A DNA stretch of 64,000 nucleotides, taken from positions 9,913,001 through 9,977,000 of the forward strand of contig NZ_CP107783.1 in assembly GCF_036345255.1 (NCBI RefSeq). The letters run 5' to 3'. Position numbers and translations under genes: made by a program. Positions within the stretch are counted from its first letter, which is position 1. Each line of letters starts with the position of its first letter. Under the pieces are notes generated by a model. The model was given only the letters and a program-made list of their open reading frames with translations, was not told where the DNA came from and ran no database searches. The DNA comes from Streptomyces sp. NBC_00569. GTDB lineage: Bacteria; Actinomycetota; Actinomycetes; Streptomycetales; Streptomycetaceae. Shown here in pieces: positions 1 through 9,074 of the stretch.

Positions 1-2
1 GC

Positions 3-371
3 ATCACCGCGCGGCTGCACGCCCTCGGCGAGCGGCTGGCCGCCGGTGTCCGCGACGCCGCGGCGAGCATGGGTGTCGGCGATCACGTCGTCGTCCGGGG
101 CCGGGCCAGCAACCTGGTCTTCGCCACGCTCGACGAGAACCAGCAGCCGTCACAGCAGTACCGCACCCTGTTCCTGCGCCGGCTCCTCGCGGGCGGAGTG
201 CTCGCCCCGTCGTTCGTGGTGAGCAGCGCGCTCAGCGACGCAGACATCGACCGCACCGTCGATGTCGTGGCCCAGGCGTGTGCGGTGTACCGGAAGGCAC
301 TGGACGACGCCGACCCCACCCCCTGGCTGGCCGGTCGGCCCGTGAAGCCCGTATTCCGGAGCTTGGCGTGA
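3..371 (+). CDS. Aminotransferase class III (glutamate-1-semialdehyde aminomutase-like), 3' end only
   Basis: This is the last ~122 codons of a gene that begins before the window. Motifs such as SNLVFATLDEN and the closing helix (IDRTVDVVAQACAVYRKAL) match the C-terminal small domain of PLP-dependent class III aminotransferases of the glutamate-1-semialdehyde 2,1-aminomutase type. The catalytic lysine lies outside the window, so the exact substrate cannot be judged. Secondary-metabolism paralogues of this family are common in Streptomyces and are an alternative to the tetrapyrrole enzyme. It converges on the minus-strand PAP2 gene with only 12 bp between the stops. Confidence 0.7.
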   Translation: MTARLHALGERLAAGVRDAAASMGVGDHVVVRGRASNLVFATLDENQQPSQQYRTLFLRRLLAGGVLAPSFVVSSALSDADIDRTVDVVAQACAVYRKALDDADPTPWLAGRPVKPVFRSLA

Positions 372-383
372 CGTGACGTGGCA

Positions 384-1097
384 TCAGCGGCGCTCCCGCC
401 GACCGGCGTCGGCCATCCGGCCGAGCCGCCGGTCGGCAACCCGGTCGACCAGCCACCCGGTCGCCGGGATCACGGCCAGCGCGGTGCACCAGCCGCCGAG
501 GGCGTCGGTCGGGTAGTGCGCTCCCAGGGCGACCTCCGCCCAGCCCATCGCGGCGCCGGCAACCAGCGCCGCGGCGAGCACAAGCAACGTGCCGGCCGTC
601 CTGCCGAGGCCGAGCCGGCCGGTCACGAACAGCGCCACGATGAGGCCGAGCGCGGTGGCGAAGGTGGTGTGCCCGCTCGGATAGGACAGGTTGCCGTCGC
701 CGTGGATGGTGCGTCCCACCAGGGCCTTGAGCAGCCTCGCCGTCCCCACGCTCGCGCCGAGACCGGCAACGACGAACACCGCGGCGCGAGGACGCCGTAG
801 CAGCAGGCAGCCCGTCACGATGGCCACGACCAGCGTCGCCGCTCCGGCGGGCTCGCCCCAGAAGTCCATGACCACAGCGACGTACCGCCACGGCGGCCGC
901 ACACTGTCCGCCGTCGGCTTGACGATCCACCTGTCCACGATGCCGGGCTGGCTGTGACCGGCGTACCGGACCCCGATCGCGACGAGCACCAGCGCGGCGA
1001 GGCCCGCGATCAGCCCCAGCCGGGCGCGCAGAGACGGGGGCAGAACCGCAGACCCCGGCCGGACGGTCACACGCCCACCGCGACGACGGCGGGGCAT
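384..1097 (-). CDS. PAP2-family membrane phosphatase
   Basis: A 237-residue integral membrane protein with several hydrophobic segments (about residues 27-45, 88-105, 140-160, 170-190 and 200-220). It carries the three PAP2 acid-phosphatase signatures: a K/R motif (KALVGRT), then PSGHTT with the catalytic histidine, then GAHYPTDALGG with the second histidine and aspartate. The family removes phosphate from lipid phosphates such as phosphatidate or undecaprenyl pyrophosphate, with the active site facing outward. The ATG at 1097 gives a basic N-terminus before the first membrane helix; a GTG ten codons in is an alternative start. No operon partner is visible. Confidence 0.85.
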   Translation of the reverse strand: MPRRRRGGRVTVRPGSAVLPPSLRARLGLIAGLAALVLVAIGVRYAGHSQPGIVDRWIVKPTADSVRPPWRYVAVVMDFWGEPAGAATLVVAIVTGCLLLRRPRAAVFVVAGLGASVGTARLLKALVGRTIHGDGNLSYPSGHTTFATALGLIVALFVTGRLGLGRTAGTLLVLAAALVAGAAMGWAEVALGAHYPTDALGGWCTALAVIPATGWLVDRVADRRLGRMADAGRRERR

Positions 1098-2127
1098 TGT
1101 CGCCGGACGGCCCCGGTGACCGTAAGTCCGGGCACGACACGGCCTGTGCGCCCCATGAGCGCCGAGGCTCCCGCGGACAGGTCGCAGACACCATCGTTGC
1201 GGCCGCCACCGCCACCGCCACCGCCTGGGCCCGCACCCGCGGGCTGCACGGCTGAACCGAGCAAGATGACAAACCCGTCAAACAGGAACTGGGCTGGGCA
1301 GCATCCCAGCCCCGCTCCGTCCAGGCGATCCAACGCGAGCCCCCGTCGTATCCGATTCACCCTCACGCGATCACAACTGCCCCATGGACAGCCGCTCCTG
1401 GCTTGTACGACTCCGCGGGAGCCGTCAGCATGGCCATCACCCTGGTCAAGGGCGTCGCGATAAGTCTCTACTTGTCACCCTAACCAACAACCCGGCCACG
1501 GCAAACGCCGTCGGACAGACACGGAGCGCGAGCCGCGCCCTGTTCGGCACGCTGGCGCTGCAGGGCACCTTGCGACCCTCTGGGGCGTGAACTGCTCACT
1601 CGACCAGGCCTGTTGGCGAGCGACCGCTTGCGCCGGTCCATCACGGTTACGTCCGCGGGAGAGATGCATGGGCGGCCACTCGGTGATCTCGCTCTGAGCT
1701 ATGCGGGAGTTCGGTGGGCAGGCCGGTCTCCACGGATTCTGACTCGATCGGGTGGAGGCGGCCCTCGGCGAGTAGTCCGAGTCCTATGTAGGGGCGGGCC
1801 TCGGTCCGTTCGTCGCTCTGCTTGGCCAGGACCGCGGCGACCAGGCGGATCAGGGGCGGTGATCACGGCCGGCAAGGTGAGGCCGGCGATCAGCAGCGGG
1901 GTGTGTGATCACGTGGCTGCATGAGAACTGCCAGTCGGCGCCCGACGGGCTGCGGTCGAGGTGAAGCTGGGGCGAGCAGAGGTGTTGTCAGGTCCACCCT
2001 CGGATCCGGGTGCCAGGCCGACTGCGTGGGGGCCGCGCCGCTGACAGCATTTTTCTGCCGGGGTGAGCAGGCCCCGGGCCGGCCCAGTTACGAGGAGGAC
2101 CCCGTGCAGGAAACCATCGCCTGACGC
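1098..2127. other. Gene-poor 1 kb with a transposase scrap
   Basis: No intact gene is supported here. The only recognisable content is the minus-strand remnant at about 1700-1858. The open frames present are short, out of phase with each other and unlike known families. Confidence 0.5.
1700..1858 (-). pseudogene. Remnant of an IS256/mutator-type transposase C-terminus
   Basis: Read on the minus strand this encodes LIRLVAAVLAKQSDERTEAR followed by PYIGLGLLAEGR and an acidic tail. The pattern resembles the end of IS256-family transposases (RLVGAVLxEQxDEWxEGRRYxGLxxL). No catalytic DDE residues or terminal repeats remain, so it is a dead scrap. The family call rests on one short segment. Confidence 0.5.
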
Positions 2128-2708
2128 GTGACCGGAGTCAGCGGCATCGCCGCGGCCGCCGCCTTCATCCTCGAAGTGCCCCTGTACTTCGTCTACTCGG
2201 GGCCGCCGCCGGACTCCAACGTGCTGGCCCGACTGCTGATCGGAATCCTCGCGCTCGGATTCCTGATCGTCTTCATGACGGCCCTGCGTGAACTCATCAA
2301 GAACGTGCGCCCCGACATGGAATGGGCCGGCACGCTCGCCTTCACCTCCGGCCTCGCATACGCGATCGTCACGCTCACCGCCAGCGGCCTGGAGGCAGGA
2401 GCCGTGATTGCGACCGACCGCGCGATCGACCCCACCGTCACCGGCAACGGCACCTACATCCTGTACGGGTCGATCTCCCGCATGCTGCTGGCCATGTTCC
2501 TCGCCGCGACGGCGTACGCGATCTCCCGAACAGGCCTGCTGCCCCGCTGGACCCATCGCACGGCCTACGTGCTGGCGGGCGTGAACCTCGCTTTCATGCC
2601 CTCGCTCTTCTTCGGCAACACCCCGGCCCACTTCTACGCCGCCCACGGCTGGGGAACGACAGCCCTGATGGGCGCGCTGCTCAGCTACCGGGATTCATTC
2701 GCAGTGAT

Positions 2709-2724
2709 CCGGCCTTCAGGCCGG
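2709..2724 (+). repeat. Left-end hairpin of the IS605-type element
   Basis: Perfect 7-bp inverted repeat with a 2-nt loop (CCGGCCT TC AGGCCGG), 20 bp inside the left boundary. An outer partial stem (ATTCGC at 2697 with GCGAAT at 2731) may extend it. Such imperfect hairpins are the TnpA recognition structures in this family. Confidence 0.7.
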
Positions 2725-2836
2725 GGGAAAGCGAATCTTGTGGGGGCGGCGCGGAGCGTCGCCGTATCGTTCCAGCGGGGCTGGATACGGCTGTTCCGTC
2801 CCGGGGTTGTCAGTGTGTGGTGTTAGCGTCCGGATC

Positions 2837-4059
2837 ATGCAGCTTCGGTACGCCTTCAGGTTGTACCCGAACGCCGTCCAGCAGTCCGCGTTGGCGAGGT
2901 CGTTCGGGTGCGCTCGTGTCGTGTTCAACGACGCCCTCCGCGCCCGCGAGGATGCCCGTAAGGCTGGCCAGCCGTTCCCGACGGCCGGTGATTTGTCGCG
3001 GAAGCTGATCACCGAGGCCAAGCTGAGCAAGGAGCGGTCGTGGCTGGGCGATGTGTCCGCGGTGGTGCTCCAGCAGTCCCTGCGAGACGTCGAGACCGCC
3101 TACCGCAACTTCTTCGCCTCGCTCAAGGGTTCCCGCAAGGGCCCCAGGATCGGCCCGCCTCGGTTCAAGTCCCGCAAGGATGCCCGGCAGTCGGTCTGGT
3201 TCACCGCGAACGCCCGATGGACGATCACCGATGGCGGGCGTCTGAGCCTGCCGAAGATCGGGGCGGTGAAGGTGAAGTGGTCCCGCGCTCTGCCCACCAC
3301 CCCCACCTCGGTCACGGTCATCAAGGACGCGGCGGGGCGGTACTTCGCCTCGTTCGTCATCGACACCGACCCCGCTGCCGACGCGATGCGGATGCCCGCA
3401 ACCGACCGCACCATCGGCATCGACCTCGGGCTGACCCACTTCGCGGTCCTGTCCGACGGCGAGAAGATCGGCTCCCGCGCTTCCTGCGGCGCGCGGAGAA
3501 GAAGTTGAAGAAGACCCACAAGGAGCTGTCCCGCAAGCAGAAGGGATCAAGGAACCGCGCCAAGGCCCGCCTCAAGGTCGCCCGCGCCCACGCCGAAGTC
3601 GCTGACGCACGCCGTGAGTTCCACCACCAGCTCTCCACCAGGCTGATCTTCGAGAACCAAGGGATCGCCGTGGAAGACCTGTCGGTGGCGGGACTGGCTC
3701 GCACCAGGCTGGCCAAGTCCGTCCACGACGCCGGGTGGTCACAGTTCGTGGCCATGTTGGAGTACAAGGCGGCACGGTACGGACGCACCCTGGTGAAGAT
3801 CGGCCGGTTCGAGCCAACCTCCCAGACCTGCCACGCCTGCGGCACCGTGGACGGACCCAAACCCCTCGATGTCCGGGAATGGACCTGCGCCGCCTGCGGC
3901 ACGGTCCACGACCGCGACATCAACGCCGCACTCAACGTCAAACAGGCCGCCGGACTGGCGGCATCGGCCTGCGGAGCGCCGGTAAGACCAGGAGCAATCC
4001 CGGCACAGCGCGAAGAACCAGGAAGCCACGGATTCCCGACCGGAAACCGTGCCGCGTAG
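2837..4059 (+). pseudogene. tnpB: TnpB RNA-guided nuclease gene, frameshifted
   Basis: TnpB proteins are the RuvC-type RNA-guided nucleases ancestral to Cas12. The 5' frame runs from the ATG at 2837 and includes the first RuvC aspartate (IGIDLGLTHFAVL). At 3474-3476 a run of three C replaces an expected four, and the 5' frame then stops after a short aberrant tail. The next frame continues with SPRFLRRAEKK-like sequence, the RuvC glutamate (IAVEDLSV), a C4 zinc finger (CHACG ... CAACG) and the last RuvC aspartate (HDRDINAALN). All catalytic residues are therefore present but split over two frames. A sequencing error is possible. Confidence 0.85.
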
Positions 4060-4090
4060 CGGCACGGCAACCATTCGAGAAGGCCAGAAT

Positions 4091-4110
4091 CCTCGGGCTT
4101 CAGCCCGAGG
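4091..4110 (+). repeat. Right-end hairpin of the IS605-type element
   Basis: Perfect 9-bp stem with a TC loop, 10 bp before the right boundary. In TnpB systems the guide (omega) RNA ends at this boundary, so the flanking bases from 4121 onward would have been its guide. Confidence 0.75.
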
Positions 4111-4460
4111 TGCAAGTCAATGGCTGCTTGCCTTCGGCATCGCCACCTATCGCAGCGCGGCCCAGCACGAGCGCCTCGCGGGCCCGGGAACAGCGACGCC
4201 GACGGCCGCGCGCTGACCAAGGTGCGTCGACGGACTCGACCCCTCCGATGGCGCACCACTCAGGTCCGGCGGGGAGCACAGCGAGCGCTGTCGGCTTTGA
4301 ACCTTGGGCGGGGGACCGTCCAATGGGCGCGGGAGCACACCGGACAGCCGGCGGTTCAAGCCGACTCATCCGTTCGGCGAATACGGCCCATGCAAATCCT
4401 TGGCGATGGGGTACTAGCGATAAACTGGCCGACGGAAACGGCGGATGGGAATCGTCTGTC

Positions 4461-4481
4461 TTTTTTTTGGGGGGGGGGGGG
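4461..4481 (+). repeat. T8G13 homopolymer tract in the leader of the Imm1 gene
   Basis: Eight T followed directly by thirteen G, ending 6 bp before the ATG at 4488. The G run is also the only candidate Shine-Dalgarno sequence, since it can pair with the CCUCC anti-SD. Long mononucleotide runs are rare in Streptomyces DNA and are prone to slippage, so the length may vary between cells or be miscounted. Confidence 0.9.
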
Positions 4482-4487
4482 TAAATA

Positions 4488-4916
4488 ATGCGTGGAATGG
4501 CGGCCTACTACCGGAATGAGCACGGGGAGTCCCCGGTGGCGCTTCGTTCCCCCGAGGACGTCGACAACTTGATCGACGAGCTTCTGGCGAGCGACCGTTC
4601 GGAGGACATGGCAGTCCTGCACAGCCTGGAACGGCCGCTCATGCCTGCGGGGGTTCCTGATCACGAGTTGATGGTGGGGGCTGACGGAGGCCTCCGGGGC
4701 GGAGTTCTCGCCTTCATGGATGACGGAAATTTCGTCTCGCTTGGACCCGGCGGTGGGCGCGGTGAAGTCATTTATTCCATCATGGGGAATGTGGCTGAAT
4801 TTCCTGAGAGGTCGGAAATTCCCATCATGCTTGTGCGTCAAGCCGTAAAGGAGTTCTTGTCATCCGCGGGGAAGCGTCCGGCGTGTATTGAATGGCAAGT
4901 TCCGGAAATTTGGTGA
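4488..4916 (+). CDS. Imm1-family immunity protein
   Basis: This 142-residue protein matches the actinobacterial Imm1 immunity family: YYRNEHGESPVALRSPEDVD at the N-terminus, PDHELMVGAD in the middle, then YSIMGNVAEFP and VRQAVKEFLSSAGKRPACIEW. Family members neutralise toxin domains of polymorphic secreted toxins, usually nucleases, and normally lie directly downstream of the toxin gene. No toxin gene is next to it here, so it is an orphan. M4 (4497) is an alternative start. The T8G13 tract sits exactly where a ribosome would bind, which could make expression depend on tract length. It converges with the Na/Pi pseudogene. Confidence 0.8.
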   Translation: MRGMAAYYRNEHGESPVALRSPEDVDNLIDELLASDRSEDMAVLHSLERPLMPAGVPDHELMVGADGGLRGGVLAFMDDGNFVSLGPGGGRGEVIYSIMGNVAEFPERSEIPIMLVRQAVKEFLSSAGKRPACIEWQVPEIW

Positions 4917-5021
4917 AGGCGACAGATCCCACACACGCCAGCCACGGTGAGCTCGGCCGACGTCGCGTCGGCCGCCTCCTTGTCCCCCGCAGGAGTACCC
5001 GGGCGTCAGTGACACGGTCAC

Positions 5022-6296
5022 TCAGAGCACGCCCACCAGCACGATGACCAGGGCGGGCAGTGCGATGAAGACGGTGCCGAGGTAGACGGCGAGGACCCAC
5101 CGGTGCTCGGAGGCGACGCGGGCGAGGCTCTCGGCGCAGTACAGCGGCACGGGGCGCAGGAGCGGTATCACATAGATCACGACGATCCACGTAGATCACG
5201 ACGATCGCGAAGAGGTTGTAGATCAGATGCACGAAGGCTGCCTGCAGGCCGATCTTCGCGTCCTGTCCGACGCCTGCGAACGCCGCGAAGACCACCGTGA
5301 ACGTGGTGCCGAGGTTGGAGCCGACGACGACGGGATACACCTGTGCCGGGGTCAGGATGCCTGCCCCGGCGAAGGGGACCAGCACGGACGTGGTGATGGT
5401 CGAGGACTGGGTGACGACGGTTACTCCCATGCCTGACGCCATGGCGAGGTAGGCGTTGCGGCCGACGGCTTGATCAGAACGTCGCGGGCCCTGCCGACCA
5501 TGAGCAGTTTGAGGAGCCTTCCCAGGTAGCGGACGGCGACCAGGATCAGCGCGGCGCCGATCAGGATGGTGAACAGCGGGCCGAGTGTGCTGCTGACGTG
5601 CGAGGTCGCGTGGATCACTCCGTGTTCCACCGGTCTGGTTGCCGCCCGGATGAAGTTGAAGTGGGCCGGGTTCGGCAGCCAGTCTGTGCCGTACAGCGCA
5701 TTGGTCAACGTCCCGCTGATGTGTTCCAGCGGATGCCAGATCAGCTCGACCGGGAAGAAGATCAGTAGTGCGAGCCAGTTGTAGAAGTCATGCACGGTCG
5801 AGGCGCCCAGCGCCCTGCGGAACTCTGTGCGGTCGCCGATGAAGGTCAGTGCGACCAGGCTCGTCGTCACGGTGGTGCCGACGTTCGCGCCCAGAATGAT
5901 GGGGATCGCGCCCTGAAGGGGCAACGCGCCCGACCCTACGGCGGTGACAGCGATGGCCGTCGTCGTGGTCGACGACTGGATCAGGACCGTACCGAGAACG
6001 CCGACGCTCAGCCCGACCCACGGGTGCGCGGCGAAGGCGAACATGGTGTGCGCCGCGTCGGTGCCCAGCCCCGCGAAGCCGCGACTGATGATGCTGACGG
6101 CACAGAGCAGCAGGTAGATCAGCCCAGCGACACCGCACCAGCCGAGAGCCTTGGTCCATGCGGGGAGCTGGACGGCTCCGGCGCCGTTCTCGGCCGCGGG
6201 AGTCCTGAGCGCCGCGCCGCCGGAGAGGGTTGGCCCGGAGGCGGCACCCCTTTTACGGCTGTTGTCCGGCCCGCTGTCGGAAGAGGCTTCCGCCAT
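5022..6296 (-). pseudogene. Na/Pi-cotransporter II-related protein, two frameshifts
   Basis: The first frame (6296 down to about 5469) has the duplicated QSSTTTTAI and GANVGTTVTT motifs typical of NptA/YjbB-type sodium-phosphate cotransporters. A second copy (TQSSTITTSVLVPFAGAG, GSNLGTTFT) continues in another frame from about 5450. Frameshift 1 near 5469 is a missing base between VLIK and an expected AVGRNAYLAM. Frameshift 2 at about 5170-5208 is a 19-bp imperfect tandem duplication (ATCGTCGTGATCTAYGTG twice). After it the original frame resumes with IPLLRPVPLYCAESLARVAS and ends at 5022. The intact protein would be a multi-pass membrane transporter of roughly 420 residues. Confidence 0.8.
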
Positions 6297-6305
6297 GAAT
6301 CAAGG

Positions 6306-6750
6306 CTACGAGCTCCTGACGAGGGGCGCGCGTGGCTGAGCGCCGTACGTGTGCAACAGGCGACCGGTGCCGTCAGCGACTGCGGCTTCTCCTGGTCCGA
6401 CGCCAGGTGGGCCATGGTCGGGCTCGCCGGCCGGGCCTCCGCTACGGGCCCGCACGATCTTGGAGGCCACCGACACCACCCAAGCCAGGTCCCCGTCAGC
6501 CATCGCGGCCTGGGCCATCGGTGCGGTGAACACCCGCTGCCACGGGCCGTCGACGGCCGGCCCACATCCGCAGCCGGTTGTAGACGCCCTGCCGGTTTCC
6601 GTACTTCTCCGGCAGCTGCACCCACTGGCTTCCGGTCTGGAACTTGAATGCGATCGCGTCGATCACCTCCGGGTGATCCCTCCAGGCGCCACCCCGCACC
6701 GGCGTCCGGTCCGGGAGCAACGGCTCGATGGCGCCGCGCCCTCTGCGCAT
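6306..6750 (-). pseudogene. Degenerate IS5-family transposase
   Basis: Two minus-strand fragments in different frames belong to one transposase. The upstream one (to 6750) has PDRTPVRGGAWRDHPEVIDA and GSQWVQLPEKYG, the N-terminal DUF4096-type region. The downstream one has DGDLAWVVSVASKIVRA, the first DDE region, with the usual aspartate (VSVDS) changed to alanine. Everything after about 200 codons is missing. Confidence 0.75.
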
Positions 6751-6799
6751 CAGTCAACGACCCACCGGGCCAACAAGCCGAGGATCTGAATGAGACGCC

Positions 6800-6886
6800 C
6801 TAGCGGACGGTGTAGCCACCGTTGGCGAAGATGGTCTGACCGGTGATCCACGATCCGTCCGTGACCAGGCACTTCACGATCGGCAC
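6800..6886 (-). pseudogene. C-terminal scrap of a short-chain dehydrogenase
   Basis: The 28 codons end with LVTDGSWITGQTIFANGGYT and a stop, the usual SDR C-terminus that closes over the nucleotide site. The rest of the gene is not found on the other side of the adjacent IS element, so the body was lost by deletion or rearrangement. Confidence 0.65.
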
Positions 6887-6888
6887 TA

Positions 6889-7800
6889 GAGCCTGTCTTC
6901 AAAGGAGTCAGATCCACATCAGGAGTGATGCGATGGTGAGGGCTGCCTCATACGATTCACGGGTCTTGTCGTAGCGGGTGGCGATGGCCCGGTACTGCTT
7001 CAACGCGTTGAAGCAACGCTCGACGACGTTGCGCTGTTTGTAGCGTTCCTTGTCGAAGGCAGGTGGTCTACCGCCGTTGCTGCCGCGTCGGCGGCGGTTG
7101 ACCTGCTGGTCCGAACGTTCGGGAATGGTGTGCGGGATTCCGTGTTTCCGCAGGTAGCTGCGTATGTGTCGCGTGCTGTATCCCTTGTCGCCCAGGAGAT
7201 GTTCGGGCCGAGTACGCGGTCGTCCCGGTCCCGTGCGCCGGACTTTGATCCGCGCGAGTACTTGCTCGAACTGGGTGCAATCGTTGACGTTGCCACCCGT
7301 GACGAGGAAGCCGAGCGGGCGTCCGCGGCCGTCGCAGGCGAGGTGGATTTTCGTGGTCAGTCCGCCACGGGATCGTCCGAGGGCGTGAGAGTGTGCCGAT
7401 TCCGCTGGGGCCGCCCTTTTTTACGAGCACCTGCCGCGTGTTGGTGAGCGCGGGCAATCATGGAATCCACCGACACCAGCCAGTCGATGTCCCCGACTGC
7501 ATCCTTGCGGGCCTGGGCCGCCTCCAGCATCCGCGAGAAGGTCCCATCCAACGCCCACCTGCGGAAACGCGTGTACAACGTCCGCCAGGACCCATACCTC
7601 TCGGGCACATCACGCCAGGCCGAACCGGTCCGCAGCTTCCATACGATCCCGTTCAGCACCACCCGGTCATCCCGCCGAGGCCGCCCCGTCTCCGCCCTCG
7701 GAAGCAGCCTCGACAGCACATCCCACTCCTCATCCGAGAGCTCATGCCGCCGCACCATGCACTACATGATGCCCCATCAACTCCCTTTGAAGACAGGCCC
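6889..7800 (-). mobile_element. Intact IS5-family (IS427-like) insertion sequence
   Basis: The 912-bp element is flanked by a TA duplication (6887-6888 and 7801-7802) in a CTAG context. It is bounded by inverted repeats GAGCCTGTCTTCAAAGG (left) and GGGCCTGTCTTCAAAGG (right, reverse complement), with one mismatch. It encodes one transposase over two overlapping frames, the usual arrangement in this group. No stop or deletion was found in either frame when read through, so it may still be active. Confidence 0.85.
6908..7758 (-). CDS. IS5-family transposase, ORFA/ORFB joined by -1 frameshift
   Basis: ORFA starts at 7758 (MVRRHELSDEEWDVLSRLLP) and carries the first DDE aspartate (VSVDSMIARAH). 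At a run of six A followed by three G on the coding strand (HAAGARKKG) a -1 shift gives the second frame, which reads HALGRSRGGLTTKIHLACDG. It then has the second aspartate (LLGDKGYSTRH) and the catalytic glutamate (NVVERCFNALKQ), and stops at 6908. This frame was read through without a stop. The product would be about 283 residues. Confidence 0.85.
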
Positions 7801-7803
7801 TAG

Positions 7804-7944
7804 GAAGCCGTGGCCGCCGGTAACACGGCTGCTGCCGTCGAGGAGTTGAACCGGCACTTCGACAACACCGATCGCTACGTGGGCGAGGCCACCGAACTGC
7901 CCCTCGCCCACGACGAGCTCAAGACCGATGAGTTACCCCGGTGA
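7804..7944 (+). pseudogene. 3' fragment of an unidentified gene
   Basis: From the IS boundary to TGA at 7942-7944, one plus-strand frame has strong GC3 bias and encodes AVEELNRHFDNTDRYVGEAT followed by a short acidic tail. It looks like the truncated end of a helical protein. I do not recognise the family. The IS or an earlier rearrangement removed the 5' part. Confidence 0.35.
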
Positions 7945-8004
7945 TCGCCCCACGGAACGTGCGCCTGATCCGAATCCGGTACTGGCTCAGCTTGCGTGAT
8001 CTGG

Positions 8005-8472
8005 TTACTGAGCGTGCGGGCGCCCATGCAGTTGAACTCGGAGAGAGTGGGCTATTCGGTTCGCCTGGTCAGGCGTTACTCGCTCCTGCTCTGGTCGCCG
8101 AAGCAGCTCGAAGATGCCTGGCCCCCGATGCACTGGTTGCAGATCTGCCATGCGCGGAACGATGTGGAAGTGCACGTGCGCGAAGCCTTCGGCTTCCGCA
8201 AATTGGACGACGTAAGTCTTCGCGCAACCAGTCACGTTCCGGAGCGCCCGGGAGAGCTTGACCTGCCACACCCCTAGGGCGGAAGCCTCAATATCAGTGA
8301 GGTCATGAACCGCGGCAACGTGACGCCGTGGCAGCAGCACCAGCCAGCCGGGCACTGCGGTGTTCAGTGCGTGGGCCACCCGCCAGTGCTGGTCAAATGC
8401 CACGCACTCGCGTGGCGGAAGGTCGTCGAACTCTGCTTCCTTGCTGCATGCGTAGCAGTCGGGAGTCGTCAT
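8005..8472 (-). CDS. HIT-family hydrolase
   Basis: A 155-residue histidine-triad protein. The triad FAHVHFHIVPR lies near residue 115, followed by RMADL. The N-terminal CYACSKEAEFDDLPPRECV resembles the two-cysteine start of many Streptomyces HIT proteins. HIT enzymes hydrolyse nucleotide phosphoramidate or dinucleotide-polyphosphate bonds in the cytoplasm. The substrate of this branch is not evident. It is monocistronic, between IS debris on both sides. Confidence 0.8.
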   Translation of the reverse strand: MTTPDCYACSKEAEFDDLPPRECVAFDQHWRVAHALNTAVPGWLVLLPRRHVAAVHDLTDIEASALGVWQVKLSRALRNVTGCAKTYVVQFAEAEGFAHVHFHIVPRMADLQPVHRGPGIFELLRRPEQERVTPDQANRIAHSLRVQLHGRPHAQ

Positions 8473-8524
8473 GAACTCAGATCGTAGGAGTTTCTCTGTG
8501 GAGACGGTCGGCCTCAGTCATTAA

Positions 8525-9021
8525 GCACTTCAAGGGAACGCTCTTCAAAGGCATTGGAAGCCGGCGCATCCGAACGTCTGGCGCTTGAACATCTTGATTC
8601 TGGCGACATGCCGCACCGGCGCCACCGGGGTTCCAGGGCAGGGTGAGGCTGTCCCGTGAGGGAGTCGGAGTGCCGCACCGCCCGGCCGGCGACACGGCGG
8701 GGCTATGGCGGGATCGCGGGGGAGCGGGTCTACCGACGGGCGCTCGGTGCGGAAGCAGGAACGAGCTCGCTGGTAGCTGTGGGTGCGCCCGAGTGACACG
8801 ACCGCCTCCCATACTTCCCAGGCATTGGTGCAGCCCTGGTTCCCGTGGTCGTCCAGATAGGGCTTGAACTCATCCACGACCGCGGGGCGGCCGCGGAAGA
8901 CTCCGGCGGAGACGGCCAGCCGTTGATCAGGTGGGTGGCCCCAGGTCCGGGCCGGCCCAATACGGGCGATCAGCGGATCGGGAACCTGGGGGCTTGGTGC
9001 CCGATTGTGGTGCTTGCCCAA
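8525..9021 (-). pseudogene. Remnant of an ISL3-type transposase
   Basis: On the minus strand, VVDEFKPYLDDHGNQGCTNA and then HSYQRARS resemble the ISL3 segment KPYLxxRWNEGCTNAxxLxxE with GSYxxVR. About 250 bp further on, ARIKMFKRQTFGCAGFQCL matches the family's end (NTKxKxIKRQxxGRAGFxLL). The catalytic middle is deleted and the frame is broken. Confidence 0.6.
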
Positions 9022-9074
9022 AAAAATCGGAGATTGACAGTTTCGCCTAATCTCATTGGCGATATTATGAAGCC

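Larger units (their letters stand above)
2689..4120 (+). mobile_element. IS200/IS605-family element carrying tnpB only
   Basis: The ends are defined by restoring the interrupted gene. The element has no target duplication and no inverted terminal repeats, as expected for this family. Subterminal hairpins are visible at both ends: CCGGCCT-TC-AGGCCGG at 2709-2724 and CCTCGGGCT-TC-AGCCCGAGG at 4091-4110. It carries tnpB but no tnpA (Y1 transposase), so it needs a TnpA in trans. Each boundary could shift by a base or two. Confidence 0.85.
2128..4216 (+). pseudogene. Integral membrane protein gene interrupted by an IS605-type element
   Basis: The 5' part (2128-2688, 187 codons) encodes a polytopic membrane protein with hydrophobic segments near residues 8-25, 35-55, 70-90, 110-130 and 145-165. 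The coding frame then runs into the insertion element, which adds a foreign tail ending at 2826. Removing 2689-4120 joins GALLSY in frame to WLLAFGIATYRSAAQHER and a stop at 4214-4216. The restored product is 218 residues with one more membrane helix. The function of this membrane family is not known to me. The start is the GTG at 2128. Confidence 0.8.

Noticed and set aside
1431..1484. A 17-codon frame (MAITLVKGVAISLYLSP) resembling the start of TerD-type proteins
   Set aside because: Too short, no ribosome site, and nothing downstream continues the similarity.
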